Of a stretch of DNA of 64,000 nucleotides, positions 37,691 through 46,729 are shown in pieces. Location of the stretch: the NCBI RefSeq assembly GCF_000092845.1, contig NC_014150.1:2948704-3012703 (forward strand), read 5' to 3'. Position 1 is the first letter of the stretch, and each line of letters opens with the position of its first letter. Position numbers and translations under genes: made by a program. This DNA is from Brachyspira murdochii DSM 12563 (GTDB lineage: Bacteria > Spirochaetota > Brachyspiria > Brachyspirales > Brachyspiraceae). Under the pieces are notes generated by a model. That model did no database searches. It saw only the letters and a program-made list of their open reading frames with translations, and had not been told where the DNA came from.

Positions 37691-39115
37691 ATGTCTTTAA
37701 AAACTTTATTCAAATACGATTCTAAATCAAGAAATGCAAATGAGTTTATCAATGATGAGGAAATTCTAAAAACAATATCCGAAGTAGAAAATGGCAACTA
37801 TAATATAAGAGAAATATTAGATAAAGCTAATGAAATGAAAGGCTTAGAGCCTAAAGAGGCATTAGCTTTACTTCTTTGCAATGACAAAGATGCTGAAAAT
37901 GAGATGTTTGAAATAGCAAAGAAAATCAAATTAGAAATATATGGTAAAAGAATAGTTTTATTTGCTCCGCTTTATTTATCTAACTATTGTATAAACGGCT
38001 GTGTTTACTGTCCTTATCATGCCAAAAATGGTCATATAGCAAGAAAACAATTAACTCAAGATGAAATTAGAGCAGAAGTTACAGCATTGCAGAATATGGG
38101 ACATAAAAGACTTGCTTTAGAAACTGGAGAAGACCCAGATTATGCTAGCATGGAGTATTTACTTGAATCTATAAAAACAATATACAGTATTAAACATAAA
38201 AACGGAGCCATCAGAAGAGTTAATGTAAATATTGCCGCTACTACAGTTGAAAATTATAGAAAGTTAAAAGATGCTGGAATCGGTACTTATGTGTTATTCC
38301 AAGAAACTTATCATAAACATACTTATGAGAAAGTTCACCCAAGCGGACCTAAAAGCAACTATGAATATCATACAGAGGCAATGGACAGAGCGATGGAAGG
38401 CGGTATCGATGATGTAGGTATAGGTGTATTATTCGGGCTTTATGATTATAAGTATGATTTTACTGCTATGCTCTATCATGCTAAACATTTGGAAGATACT
38501 TTTGGCTGCGGACCTCATACTATAAGTGTTCCTAGAATAAGACCTGCTGATGATGTTGATGTTAAAAGTTTTCCTAATGCCATAGTTGATAGTTTATTTA
38601 AAAAGATAGTTGCTGTTTTAAGAATTGCTGTTCCTTATACTGGTATAATAGTTTCTACAAGAGAGAGCCAAAAATCAAGAGAGGAGGCATTAGAAGTAGG
38701 AGTTTCTCAAATAAGCGGAGGTTCAAGAACTAGTGTCGGAGGATATGTTGAAGAGGAAGAAGAAAATTCAAAACAGTTTGAGATATCTGATAACCGTTCG
38801 CTTGATGATATTATTAAATGGCTTTCTGATATAGGTTATTTACCTAGCTTCTGTACTGCCTGCTATAGAGAAGGTAGAACAGGAGACAGATTTATGGCTT
38901 TTGCTAAGAGCGGACAAATAAAAAATTTCTGTCAGGCCAATGCTATAATAACATTAAAAGAATATAAAAATGATTATGCCAAAGAAGAAACTAGAAAATC
39001 TATAGATAAAGTTATGGCAAATGAAATAGAGAGAGTACCTAATGAAAAAGTAAAATCAAGATTGGTTGATGCTTTAAAAGGTATAGATGAAGGAAGAAGA
39101 GATTTTAAATTTTAA
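37691..39115 (+). CDS. hydG: [FeFe] hydrogenase maturase HydG (radical SAM tyrosine lyase)
   Basis: This 474-residue radical SAM enzyme cleaves tyrosine to give the CO and CN ligands of the H-cluster. The SAM cluster motif is C100-x3-C104-x2-C107. The C-terminal auxiliary cluster motif CTACYREGRTGDRF...C is present. AGGAG precedes the ATG. It follows the TM1266-type gene and precedes hydF. Confidence 0.96.
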   Translation: MSLKTLFKYDSKSRNANEFINDEEILKTISEVENGNYNIREILDKANEMKGLEPKEALALLLCNDKDAENEMFEIAKKIKLEIYGKRIVLFAPLYLSNYCINGCVYCPYHAKNGHIARKQLTQDEIRAEVTALQNMGHKRLALETGEDPDYASMEYLLESIKTIYSIKHKNGAIRRVNVNIAATTVENYRKLKDAGIGTYVLFQETYHKHTYEKVHPSGPKSNYEYHTEAMDRAMEGGIDDVGIGVLFGLYDYKYDFTAMLYHAKHLEDTFGCGPHTISVPRIRPADDVDVKSFPNAIVDSLFKKIVAVLRIAVPYTGIIVSTRESQKSREEALEVGVSQISGGSRTSVGGYVEEEEENSKQFEISDNRSLDDIIKWLSDIGYLPSFCTACYREGRTGDRFMAFAKSGQIKNFCQANAIITLKEYKNDYAKEETRKSIDKVMANEIERVPNEKVKSRLVDALKGIDEGRRDFKF

Positions 39116-39182
39116 TTTGTATATAATCTATTTTATATATTTAGGTATAAATTGTTGATTTAATTTTATGGGATATTTATTT

Positions 39183-39228
39183 CACCGAGCAGAAAAATAT
39201 AACTTTTATTTGCTCGGTGTATTTTATT
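39183..39228 (+). terminator. Terminator-like hairpin between hydG and hydF
   Basis: CACCGAGCA/TGCTCGGTG form a perfect 9-bp stem with a 19-base loop, followed by TATTTTATTT. Confidence 0.7.
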
Positions 39229-39304
39229 TGTTATATTTAGAAATAAGAATTAAATAAATTTTTTGAATATTATTAATTATAATATAAATAAAATGGAATG
39301 AAAT

Positions 39305-40489
39305 ATGAATACTACACCAAATTCAAATAGAACGCATATTGCAATATTTGGAAGAAGAAATGCAGGTAAATCTAGCATCATAAATGCAATTGCAAATCAA
39401 GACGTAGCAATAGTATCTGATACTGCAGGAACTACAACAGACCCTGTAAAAAAAGCTATAGAGATAAATGCAATAGGAGCATGTGTCATAGTTGATACTG
39501 CTGGTTTTGATGATGAGGGTGAGCTTGGAGCTTTGAGAATACATAAAACTAGAAAGATTATGGAATCTGCTGATATTGCTTTACTTGTATTTGATTCTTC
39601 TTTTATTAATAATGATTATTTGCTTGAATTAAAATGGAAAAATGAGCTTGTAAGTTTGGAAATACCTGTTATAGCCGTATTAAACAAAATAGATTTAAAT
39701 GATAATTATAAAAATATAGAACAGAATATAAAAGAAATGTTCGATTTAGAAGTTGTTTCAATTAGTGCCAATAGCAGAGTTAATATTGATAATCTAATAG
39801 AATCTATAAAATCGTCAATTCCAAAAACAGAAGAAATTAGTATAACAGGGCATATAATTAAAGAAGATGATATTGTAATGCTTGTTATGCCTCAAGATAT
39901 TCAGGCACCAAAGGGGCGTCTTATACTTCCGCAAGTACAGACTATAAGAGATATTTTAGACAATAAGGCTGTTATTATTGCTTCTACTTTTGATAAGTTT
40001 GAAAAAGCTATTAAAGCATTAAGTAAGCCTCCTAAAGTGATAATAACAGATTCGCAAGTTTTCAAAGAAGTAGAAAAGTTAAAACCTAAAGAAAGCCTTT
40101 TAACTTCATTTTCTGTGCTTTTTGCAAGATACAAAGGAAATGAAGAAGTATATAAAAGAGGTGCTGACTTTATAGACAATCTTACAAAAGAGAGCAAATT
40201 ATTAATTGCAGAAAGCTGTACTCATGTTCCTTTGGAGGGTGATATTGGAAGAGTAAAAATACCTAATCTTTTAAAAAAGAAATTTGGTTTTGACTTTGAT
40301 ATAGACTATGCTGTAGGAAATGATTTTCCAGATGATTTGTCTAAATATGATTTGGTAATACATTGCGGCGGGTGTATGGGTACTAGAAAGCATATTTTAA
40401 ATAGAATAAGAATATGCGAAGAGCAGAATGTTCCAATAACTAATTATGGCATGACTATAGCAAAGATTAATGGAGTGCAATATATATAA
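39305..40489 (+). CDS. hydF: [FeFe] hydrogenase maturation GTPase HydF
   Basis: This 394-residue protein has an N-terminal GTPase with P-loop GRRNAGKSS (16-24), DTAGFDD and NKID. The C-terminal cluster-binding domain has SCTHVPLEGD and HCGGCMGTR, the C-x-H...HCxxC iron ligands. HydF is the scaffold on which the 2Fe subcluster is assembled and from which it is delivered to the hydrogenase. The length is normal. The 540-base gap that follows carries a palindromic repeat mosaic. Confidence 0.95.
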   Translation: MNTTPNSNRTHIAIFGRRNAGKSSIINAIANQDVAIVSDTAGTTTDPVKKAIEINAIGACVIVDTAGFDDEGELGALRIHKTRKIMESADIALLVFDSSFINNDYLLELKWKNELVSLEIPVIAVLNKIDLNDNYKNIEQNIKEMFDLEVVSISANSRVNIDNLIESIKSSIPKTEEISITGHIIKEDDIVMLVMPQDIQAPKGRLILPQVQTIRDILDNKAVIIASTFDKFEKAIKALSKPPKVIITDSQVFKEVEKLKPKESLLTSFSVLFARYKGNEEVYKRGADFIDNLTKESKLLIAESCTHVPLEGDIGRVKIPNLLKKKFGFDFDIDYAVGNDFPDDLSKYDLVIHCGGCMGTRKHILNRIRICEEQNVPITNYGMTIAKINGVQYI

Positions 40490-40588
40490 AAAAGTATTTT
40501 TTAGTATTACAAATAAAATAAATTATTAACAATATATACCTAAACAACTACATTTTGTCAATTTTTATATTTTGTAAATGTATTATCA

Positions 40589-40883
40589 ACTTTTTTGACG
40601 TACAAAAAAGTTGCTGCCGCAGGCACGCTACGCGAAAACGCAATTGCTACAGCCTTACATTATTATAATATGTATTAAATGTGTGGTAATATCTAAAATT
40701 TGGGTTAAAAATGCAGTTTTTTTGGTTCTTTTATACCAATAAAAGAACTGGTGTGCGGGGCAAAGCCCCGCAAATATTTTAAATTAGAAAATTAAGTTTG
40801 TCAATTTTTTGTTGTTCTTTTTCCTGTATCTACACGGTGTGGACTTCGTCAAAGAACCATACGAAGTGTGCCTACTGCAGGCA
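40589..40883. repeat. Mosaic of short palindromes with raised G+C
   Basis: Five perfect inverted repeats lie in 295 bases. ACTTTTTTG/CAAAAAAGT is at 40589-40611. GTTCTTTTAT/ATAAAAGAAC is at 40725-40748 and TGCGGGGC/GCCCCGCA at 40754-40772. ACTTCGT/ACGAAGT is at 40843-40867 and TGCCT/AGGCA at 40869-40883. A TGCC-GCA-GGCA element lies at 40615-40625. Local G+C is far above the flanks, and no reading frame was found. It looks like a dispersed intergenic repeat of the REP or miniature-element type. The rest of the hydF-hydE gap shows nothing. Confidence 0.6.
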
Positions 40884-41029
40884 AAAGTGCAAATAAAAAA
40901 TAATATTAGTTGTGTTTTATATTTTAGATAATTTATTAAATTTTTTAAAATAAAACATAAATTAGTTATGAAAATAACAGCAATTTAGTAAGTATTTTTA
41001 CTAAAAATTAAAAATAAAGGAATATAAAC

Positions 41030-42154
41030 TTGATTAATATAAATAAAGCAAAAGAAATTATTAAAAAAATAGATAAAGAAGAGAGCATATCCTATGATGA
41101 TGCTTTAGTGTTATTATCATCTTTTGAGTACGATAATAATATTAATAAAAAACAATTAACTCAGAAAGAAGAAGAGAGCATAAAAGAATTAAAAGAATAT
41201 CTTAGAGTGAAGGCTAGGGAAAAGGCAGATAAAATATTTGGAAAGTATGTTTTTATGCGAGGGCTTATAGAGTTTACCAATTACTGCAAAAATGACTGTA
41301 TATACTGCGGTATAAGAAAGAGCAATAAAAATGCTGAAAGGTATAGATTAAATAAAGAAGATATTTTATCATGCTGCGAACTTGGTTATGAAATAGGATT
41401 TAGAACTTTTGTTTTGCAAGGCGGAGAAGATCCTTATTACAATATAAGTATAATGTCTGATATAGTGGATGCTATTAAAACTAAATTCCCAGACTGTGCA
41501 TTAACATTATCAATAGGGGAAAAAGAAGAAGAGTATTACAGAGTATTAAAAGAAAAAGGAGCTGACAGATTTTTATTAAGGCATGAAACTTCAGATAATA
41601 CTCATTATTCAAAACTTCACCCAATAGACATGAGTTTGTATAACAGAAAAGAATGTTTAAGGAGTTTAAAAAAGTTAGGCTTTCAAACAGGTACAGGAAT
41701 TATGGTAGGAAGTCCGTATCAAACTTTAGAAAATATTGCTTGTGATTTGGTATTTATGCAGGAAATAAAACCAGAGATGATAGGTATAGGACCATTTTTG
41801 CCGCATAAAGATACACCTTTTTCTAATGAGAAAAAAGGAGAGTTGGAACTTACTTTAATACTCATAAGCATACTTCGTTTAATTTTTCCTTTAGCATTAA
41901 TACCCGCTACTACAGCTTTAGGCACTATAAAAGAGGGAGGACGAGAAATGGGTATACTTCATGGTTCTAATGTTGTTATGCCTAATTTATCTCCTATGGA
42001 CGTTAGAAAAAAATATTTATTGTATAATGATAAAATAGCTACAGGAACTGAATCTGCTGAGGGCGTTGAAAGTTTAAAAAATAATATGAAAAATATCGGG
42101 TATATTCTTACTGGAATGAGAGGCGATTATGATATAAGCAGAGGCAAAAAATAA
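41030..42154 (+). CDS. hydE: [FeFe] hydrogenase maturase HydE (radical SAM)
   Basis: This 374-residue biotin-synthase-like radical SAM enzyme has the motif C86-x3-C90-x2-C93 (NYCKNDCIYCG), FVLQGGEDP and RHETSD. HydE works on the organometallic precursor of the H-cluster with HydF and HydG. AAGGA lies 8 bases before a TTG start. It is separated from hydF by the palindrome mosaic and probably has its own promoter. Confidence 0.93.
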   Translation: MININKAKEIIKKIDKEESISYDDALVLLSSFEYDNNINKKQLTQKEEESIKELKEYLRVKAREKADKIFGKYVFMRGLIEFTNYCKNDCIYCGIRKSNKNAERYRLNKEDILSCCELGYEIGFRTFVLQGGEDPYYNISIMSDIVDAIKTKFPDCALTLSIGEKEEEYYRVLKEKGADRFLLRHETSDNTHYSKLHPIDMSLYNRKECLRSLKKLGFQTGTGIMVGSPYQTLENIACDLVFMQEIKPEMIGIGPFLPHKDTPFSNEKKGELELTLILISILRLIFPLALIPATTALGTIKEGGREMGILHGSNVVMPNLSPMDVRKKYLLYNDKIATGTESAEGVESLKNNMKNIGYILTGMRGDYDISRGKK

Positions 42155-42221
42155 AATTATATATTTACATATAGTTAAATATATATTAAAATACTTATAC
42201 TATAAAAATAAAGATTAGTTT

Positions 42222-43976
42222 ATGAAAAATATATTTAATAACAGAACAGGTAATAATATAAATAATAAAAATATAATACAGACTATAGATGAGCTTTTTA
42301 GAAGAGTATCAAATTTAGTAGCAATAGCAGGTTCTATATTTGCAATATTTGTTCTTCTTATGCAGGTAAGACAGATTAATGCCAGTAATTTTTATATAGC
42401 CAATTATGATAAAATAATTAATATTATTACAGTTTGTTTTGTTTTTATACTTATAGATCAAATAAGAATAGCACCTAGGAAACTTTATATAGTAGTGCCA
42501 ATTATTCAGCTTATAGGGCTTTTACTTCTTAATTTTTTCAGCAAAAAATATTATGATATATATGCAAATAGAATAATATGGACTATAGCAGGGTCAATAC
42601 TTTTCTTTTTGGTTATAGTTATAAATTGGCTAAGATTATCGTATTCTAAGTTTACATTATATCAAATGATTATAGCTTCTTTTGTATTTGTTATAACATT
42701 AGGAAGCTTATTATTATATCTTCCTTTAAGTACAGTAAGCGGTAAATTATCATTCGTTGATGCTTTATTTACAGCAACAAGTGCAGTATGTGTTACAGGG
42801 CTTAGTGTTATAGATATATCCAAAGAGTTTACATTATTTGGGCAAGTTGTATTAATAATTCTTATACAAATAGGCGGACTTGGTATTATGTCTATATCGG
42901 CGATAGTGCTTTTGTTTTCGGTAAATAAAGGAAGTGTTCAGGATAGGGTTAGAACTTTAGAGATGTTTAATACTCAAAATAAAGATATTATACAATCAAC
43001 AGTAAAAGTAATCTTTTTATCAACATTTTTCATAGAACTATTAGGAGCTGTTTCTTTATTTACTGTTATGGAAACTGACAGTAAATTAGGAATGCGTATA
43101 TTTTCGTCTGTGTTTCACTCTGTAAGTGCTTTTTGTAATGCAGGATTTTCTCTTTATACAGATAATCTTCATCAGTATTCAGCAAATATTACAGTTAATG
43201 TTACTATTATGCTTCTTATCACTTTGGGAGGTATAGGATATCCAGTAATGCTTACAGTGTCAAGGGCTGTAATTAATAAGATAAAGGGACAAAGATACGT
43301 ATTTGATGTTCAGGCTAGAATAGTTATATATACAAGTGTTATGTTGATAATAGTAGGAAGTGTTTTCATATTTTTTAATGAATATTCAAATTCTTTAAAA
43401 GATTTGCCTTTAAAAGAAAAAATATTAGTTTCATTATTTCAAAGTGTAAGTCCTAGAACAGCAGGCTTTGAAACTATAGCATATAATTCTATGAGTACTG
43501 TTACTATAGGAGTAGTAATATTTTTAATGTTTGTAGGTGCTTCTCCCAACAGTACTGGCGGAGGTGTAAAAACTACTACATTATTTGTTTTTATGTTTTC
43601 AGTAATTACAGCAATTTTTAACAGACCTTATATTGTGGTTAATGGCAGAAAAATAAAAAGTGATACTGTTAATAAATCTGTTGCTATAGTTACACTTGCT
43701 ATAAGCATTTCTGTACTTGCTTCATTTATTATGTTTTATATAGAAAAATCAAAAAATATGATGCCTATACTTTTTGAGGCAGTATCAGCTATAAGTACAG
43801 TAGGGCTTTCTTTGGGTATTACTCCTACAGTTACAGTATGGAGCAAATTAATACTTATACTATTGATGTTTATAGGAAGAGTAGGGTATCTTACTTTATT
43901 TATGAGCATAGGTTCTATTAATCAGGGAAAATATGGAATAATAGATTTGCCTACAAGTGATGTAACTATTGGTTAA
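42222..43976 (+). CDS. TrkH/KtrB-family potassium channel subunit
   Basis: This 584-residue membrane protein has the four filter loops of the Trk/Ktr fold: TGLS, CNAGFS, RTAGFE and STVGLS. The glycines are conserved, and the motif SPNSTGGGVKT sits before the third repeat end. About four extra N-terminal hydrophobic helices precede the core. No cytoplasmic TrkA/KtrA nucleotide-binding subunit is adjacent. It would take up potassium (or sodium/potassium). The yqeC-mocA gene starts 6 bases after its stop, so they may share a transcript. Confidence 0.92.
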   Translation: MKNIFNNRTGNNINNKNIIQTIDELFRRVSNLVAIAGSIFAIFVLLMQVRQINASNFYIANYDKIINIITVCFVFILIDQIRIAPRKLYIVVPIIQLIGLLLLNFFSKKYYDIYANRIIWTIAGSILFFLVIVINWLRLSYSKFTLYQMIIASFVFVITLGSLLLYLPLSTVSGKLSFVDALFTATSAVCVTGLSVIDISKEFTLFGQVVLIILIQIGGLGIMSISAIVLLFSVNKGSVQDRVRTLEMFNTQNKDIIQSTVKVIFLSTFFIELLGAVSLFTVMETDSKLGMRIFSSVFHSVSAFCNAGFSLYTDNLHQYSANITVNVTIMLLITLGGIGYPVMLTVSRAVINKIKGQRYVFDVQARIVIYTSVMLIIVGSVFIFFNEYSNSLKDLPLKEKILVSLFQSVSPRTAGFETIAYNSMSTVTIGVVIFLMFVGASPNSTGGGVKTTTLFVFMFSVITAIFNRPYIVVNGRKIKSDTVNKSVAIVTLAISISVLASFIMFYIEKSKNMMPILFEAVSAISTVGLSLGITPTVTVWSKLILILLMFIGRVGYLTLFMSIGSINQGKYGIIDLPTSDVTIG

Positions 43977-43982
43977 AATATT

Positions 43983-45167
43983 ATGTCTAAAGTTATTGTT
44001 GTATGCGGTGCAGGAGGAAAAACTTCTTATATAAAAAAGTTATCAGAAAGTTATAAAGATAAAAGGGTAGTTATAACAACAACAGCAAAAATTTTTAAAC
44101 CTAAAAAATACACAGAAACAATAGATTCACATTCTTTTGATAATGATAATATTATTGTGTTAGGCAGATATTATGATGATAAAAAACTAATGTATAGAGG
44201 AGATGATGAATTAAAAAAAGCTATTAACTTGGCGGATATTGTTTTGATAGAGGCAGACGGAGCGAAGTATTATCCTATAAAAATACCTAATGATGAAGAG
44301 CCTATTATACCAGAGTTTTTATACGGAAAAATAGAGAAAATAGTTGTGGTTATGGGGCTTCATGGTTTAGGAAGAAAATTTAGAGAGGTTTGTTTTAGAT
44401 ATAATTTATGCAGTGAAATAGATAGTGAAAAGATAGTAGATTTTAAAACTATTAAATATATTGCAGATAAATATTATATAAATAAACTAAAAAATAAATG
44501 CAGTAATATAAGTTTATATTTAAATGATTTTACAAAGAATAATAATATTACATATAAAAAAACAGCATTTATTATATTAGCTTCTGGCAGCAGTAAGCGT
44601 TTTAATGGTAATAAATTAATTCATAAGTTTAAAAATCTAAATAATAAAACATTATTTGAAAACACCATTAATAAAATATCATATGTAAGAAAATTATTTA
44701 AAGAAGATGAAAAGCTAAAAAATATAGAAACTTCTGTAATAGCAGTAAGTATATATGATGAGATAATAAATAAAACATTTGAAAATAAAGATTATATTTC
44801 AGTATATAATGATAATCATAATGAAGGTATAAGCTCTTCTATAAAACTTGGTATTAATGAGGCTTTAAAAATAAATTCTGACTCTTTTGCTTTTTTTGTA
44901 TGCGATATGCATGTTTTAGAAAGTAATGATATTTTTAATATGCTTAAATATTTTTATTATAGTCATAAAAATATAGGAGCTATGTTTACAGGAGATAGAC
45001 CTTCTAATCCTGCGGTATTTTCATCAAGATATATTGATGAAATTTTAAGTTTAGAGTATGACAGCGGAGCATTAAAGATTATTAAAAAAAATATAGATGA
45101 CTGTTTTTTTTATACAATAGATGAAAATAAATTAAAAGATATAGATACAAGAGAAGATTTAAAATGA
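43983..45167 (+). CDS. YqeC-MocA fusion (selenium-dependent hydroxylase accessory + Mo-cofactor nucleotidyltransferase)
   Basis: This 394-residue two-domain protein has an N-terminal YqeC-type P-loop domain (residues 1 to about 185) with GAGGKTS (9-15) and IEADGAK. A C-terminal MobA-like nucleotidyltransferase follows (about 192-394) with LASGSSKRFNGNKL (199-212) and CDMHV. In E. coli these are separate adjacent genes of the selenium-dependent molybdenum hydroxylase region; here they are one polypeptide. It should mature the molybdenum cofactor of the xanthine dehydrogenase encoded 5 kb away. There is no Shine-Dalgarno, so it is probably translationally coupled to the potassium channel gene. 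Confidence 0.85.
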   Translation: MSKVIVVCGAGGKTSYIKKLSESYKDKRVVITTTAKIFKPKKYTETIDSHSFDNDNIIVLGRYYDDKKLMYRGDDELKKAINLADIVLIEADGAKYYPIKIPNDEEPIIPEFLYGKIEKIVVVMGLHGLGRKFREVCFRYNLCSEIDSEKIVDFKTIKYIADKYYINKLKNKCSNISLYLNDFTKNNNITYKKTAFIILASGSSKRFNGNKLIHKFKNLNNKTLFENTINKISYVRKLFKEDEKLKNIETSVIAVSIYDEIINKTFENKDYISVYNDNHNEGISSSIKLGINEALKINSDSFAFFVCDMHVLESNDIFNMLKYFYYSHKNIGAMFTGDRPSNPAVFSSRYIDEILSLEYDSGALKIIKKNIDDCFFYTIDENKLKDIDTREDLK

Positions 45168-45273
45168 TGATATTAAAATGTTTATTAACTTTAATAATTC
45201 ATTTTTTTATATGTATTTATGTTTTTTATAACGGATTTTATATTTATTTAATATAATTTTTGTTTTCAATATA

Positions 45274-45301
45274 TTGACTTTAATGTTTTTCATGTTATTA
45301 T
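45274..45301 (+). promoter_or_regulatory. Promoter of the di-iron/ACAD/PhnD-like operon
   Basis: TTGACT at 45274-45279 and TATTAT at 45296-45301 have a 16-base spacer. They place a transcription start near 45308 and a leader of about 175 bases. Confidence 0.55.
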
Positions 45302-45314
45302 ACCTAGTAATAAA

Positions 45315-45398
45315 TTGATCGGGATTAAAAAATGTATTTATTAGAAAATGTTTATATGTCTATTTATTTCTATAATAATTTTTATTTTCCCGAGACAA
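45315..45398 (+). promoter_or_regulatory. Predicted structured 5' leader
   Basis: TTG-A-TCGGGA at 45315-45324 pairs with TCCCGA-GA-CAA at 45388-45398, extended by A-run/T-run pairing inside (TTAAAAA with TTTTTA). This gives a long closed stem right after the predicted transcription start. No known riboswitch consensus was recognised. The rest of 45168-45483 is AT-rich, and AAGGAAG precedes the start codon at 45484. Confidence 0.4.
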
Positions 45399-45483
45399 TC
45401 TCTCTATAATAAGCCGTGCGTTTATTCTAATTTATTCTAAATAACAATATTATTATATTACACTTATCTTTTAAGGAAGCTTT

Positions 45484-46674
45484 ATGAGTTATAATGTTAA
45501 TAAAAGTATATTTTTAGGTGATTTGCCTATAGGAAAATCTTTTTTCTTTAGAATAGAAAATTCTCTTTTGATATCTAATAAAGATGATATTATAGAAATC
45601 GTTTCATTTTCTGATAATTTGGAAAGTGATTTAAAATCGTACTGTGTATTTAAAGGAGAAACATTTCTTGATAAAATAAAAAATAAAGAATTGTATAGTT
45701 ATTATATTAAGAAAAAATCTAGTACTAATTTTCCTAAATTTGACACTGATAAATCAGAATTAAGAAGTTACCCAGAATCAAATATAGGTCTTGCTCCAAG
45801 AAACAGTGTTGCTGAAAATGGTTCACCTGATTATGGTTTTGATTTGGATTATAAAGAAGATATATGGAATAATAATATAACAAAGCTTTACGAAGATACA
45901 AAAAAGAGTCAGTGGAATAGTTCTTCAGATATAGAATGGAAAGAAATACCTAATTATGATAAGGATATGGAATTTGCTATAGCACAAATTATGACATATT
46001 TAACAGAGAATGAATTTTCTGCTTTATATGTTCCTAGTAAATTCATATCAAAAATAAGTCCTTATTTTTATGAAGTACCTTTATTTTTGTCATCACTTAT
46101 GAATGATGAAGCGAGGCATATAGATGCTTTTATTAGAAGAGCTAATATAAATGGTATGGGGGTTCAATATTCTTCAATAATAACTCAAAATTCCTTATAT
46201 ACATTGTATAAAGAAAATAATTATTTAAAATCTAGTTTTTTGCTTCATATAATGGGTGAAGGTACTTTTGTAGATTTATTAAGTTTTTTAGAAAAATATA
46301 CACAAGATGAGGCAACTAAAAAACTTTTAAGATTAGTTAGAATAGATGAATTAAGACATGTAGCTTATGGCATGAATCATATAAAACAAGTTTTAAAATA
46401 CAATCCTAAAAAAGTTAATATTTTAAAAGAAGCAGTTTTTAAAAGAAAAGAATATTTAGATGAGTTAAACGGAGAATCTACTTTACTTATAGAGTCTATG
46501 GCATTTTTAGCAGGTGGGGGTACATCATATAGTCAATATAAAACAGGTATGGATTTAGTCGGAGAGCTTAAAGAAAAAATGCATATTAATAGAGTTCAAA
46601 GGCTTGTTGATATAGGGATAGATGAAGATTTGGCTGTTGATATATCTAAGAAACATACCCCTAATTTCATGTGA
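45484..46674 (+). CDS. TusA-like/ferritin-like di-iron fusion protein
   Basis: This 396-residue protein has two parts. Residues 1-78 resemble a TusA-like domain (SDLKSYCVFKGETFL...YYIKK) but lack the CPxP sulfur-carrier motif. Residues 160-330 form a ferritin-like bundle with candidate di-iron ligands E175/E177, E209-x2-H212, E259 and E289-x2-H292. An intact EXXH pair suggests an active di-iron centre, such as an oxygenase, oxidase or peroxidase. Two genes follow at 55 and 41 bases with good ribosome-binding sites (flavoprotein, binding protein), so they form an operon. No specific function is known to me. Confidence 0.65.
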   Translation: MSYNVNKSIFLGDLPIGKSFFFRIENSLLISNKDDIIEIVSFSDNLESDLKSYCVFKGETFLDKIKNKELYSYYIKKKSSTNFPKFDTDKSELRSYPESNIGLAPRNSVAENGSPDYGFDLDYKEDIWNNNITKLYEDTKKSQWNSSSDIEWKEIPNYDKDMEFAIAQIMTYLTENEFSALYVPSKFISKISPYFYEVPLFLSSLMNDEARHIDAFIRRANINGMGVQYSSIITQNSLYTLYKENNYLKSSFLLHIMGEGTFVDLLSFLEKYTQDEATKKLLRLVRIDELRHVAYGMNHIKQVLKYNPKKVNILKEAVFKRKEYLDELNGESTLLIESMAFLAGGGTSYSQYKTGMDLVGELKEKMHINRVQRLVDIGIDEDLAVDISKKHTPNFM

Positions 46675-46729
46675 TTATCAATATTATTTTTATATAAATT
46701 ACAAATATTTAAAAAAGGAGAATTAGAAA

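Noticed and set aside
40490..41029. Truncated transposase or insertion sequence
   Set aside because: No reading frame or terminal repeats of an IS were found; the region is a set of short palindromes.
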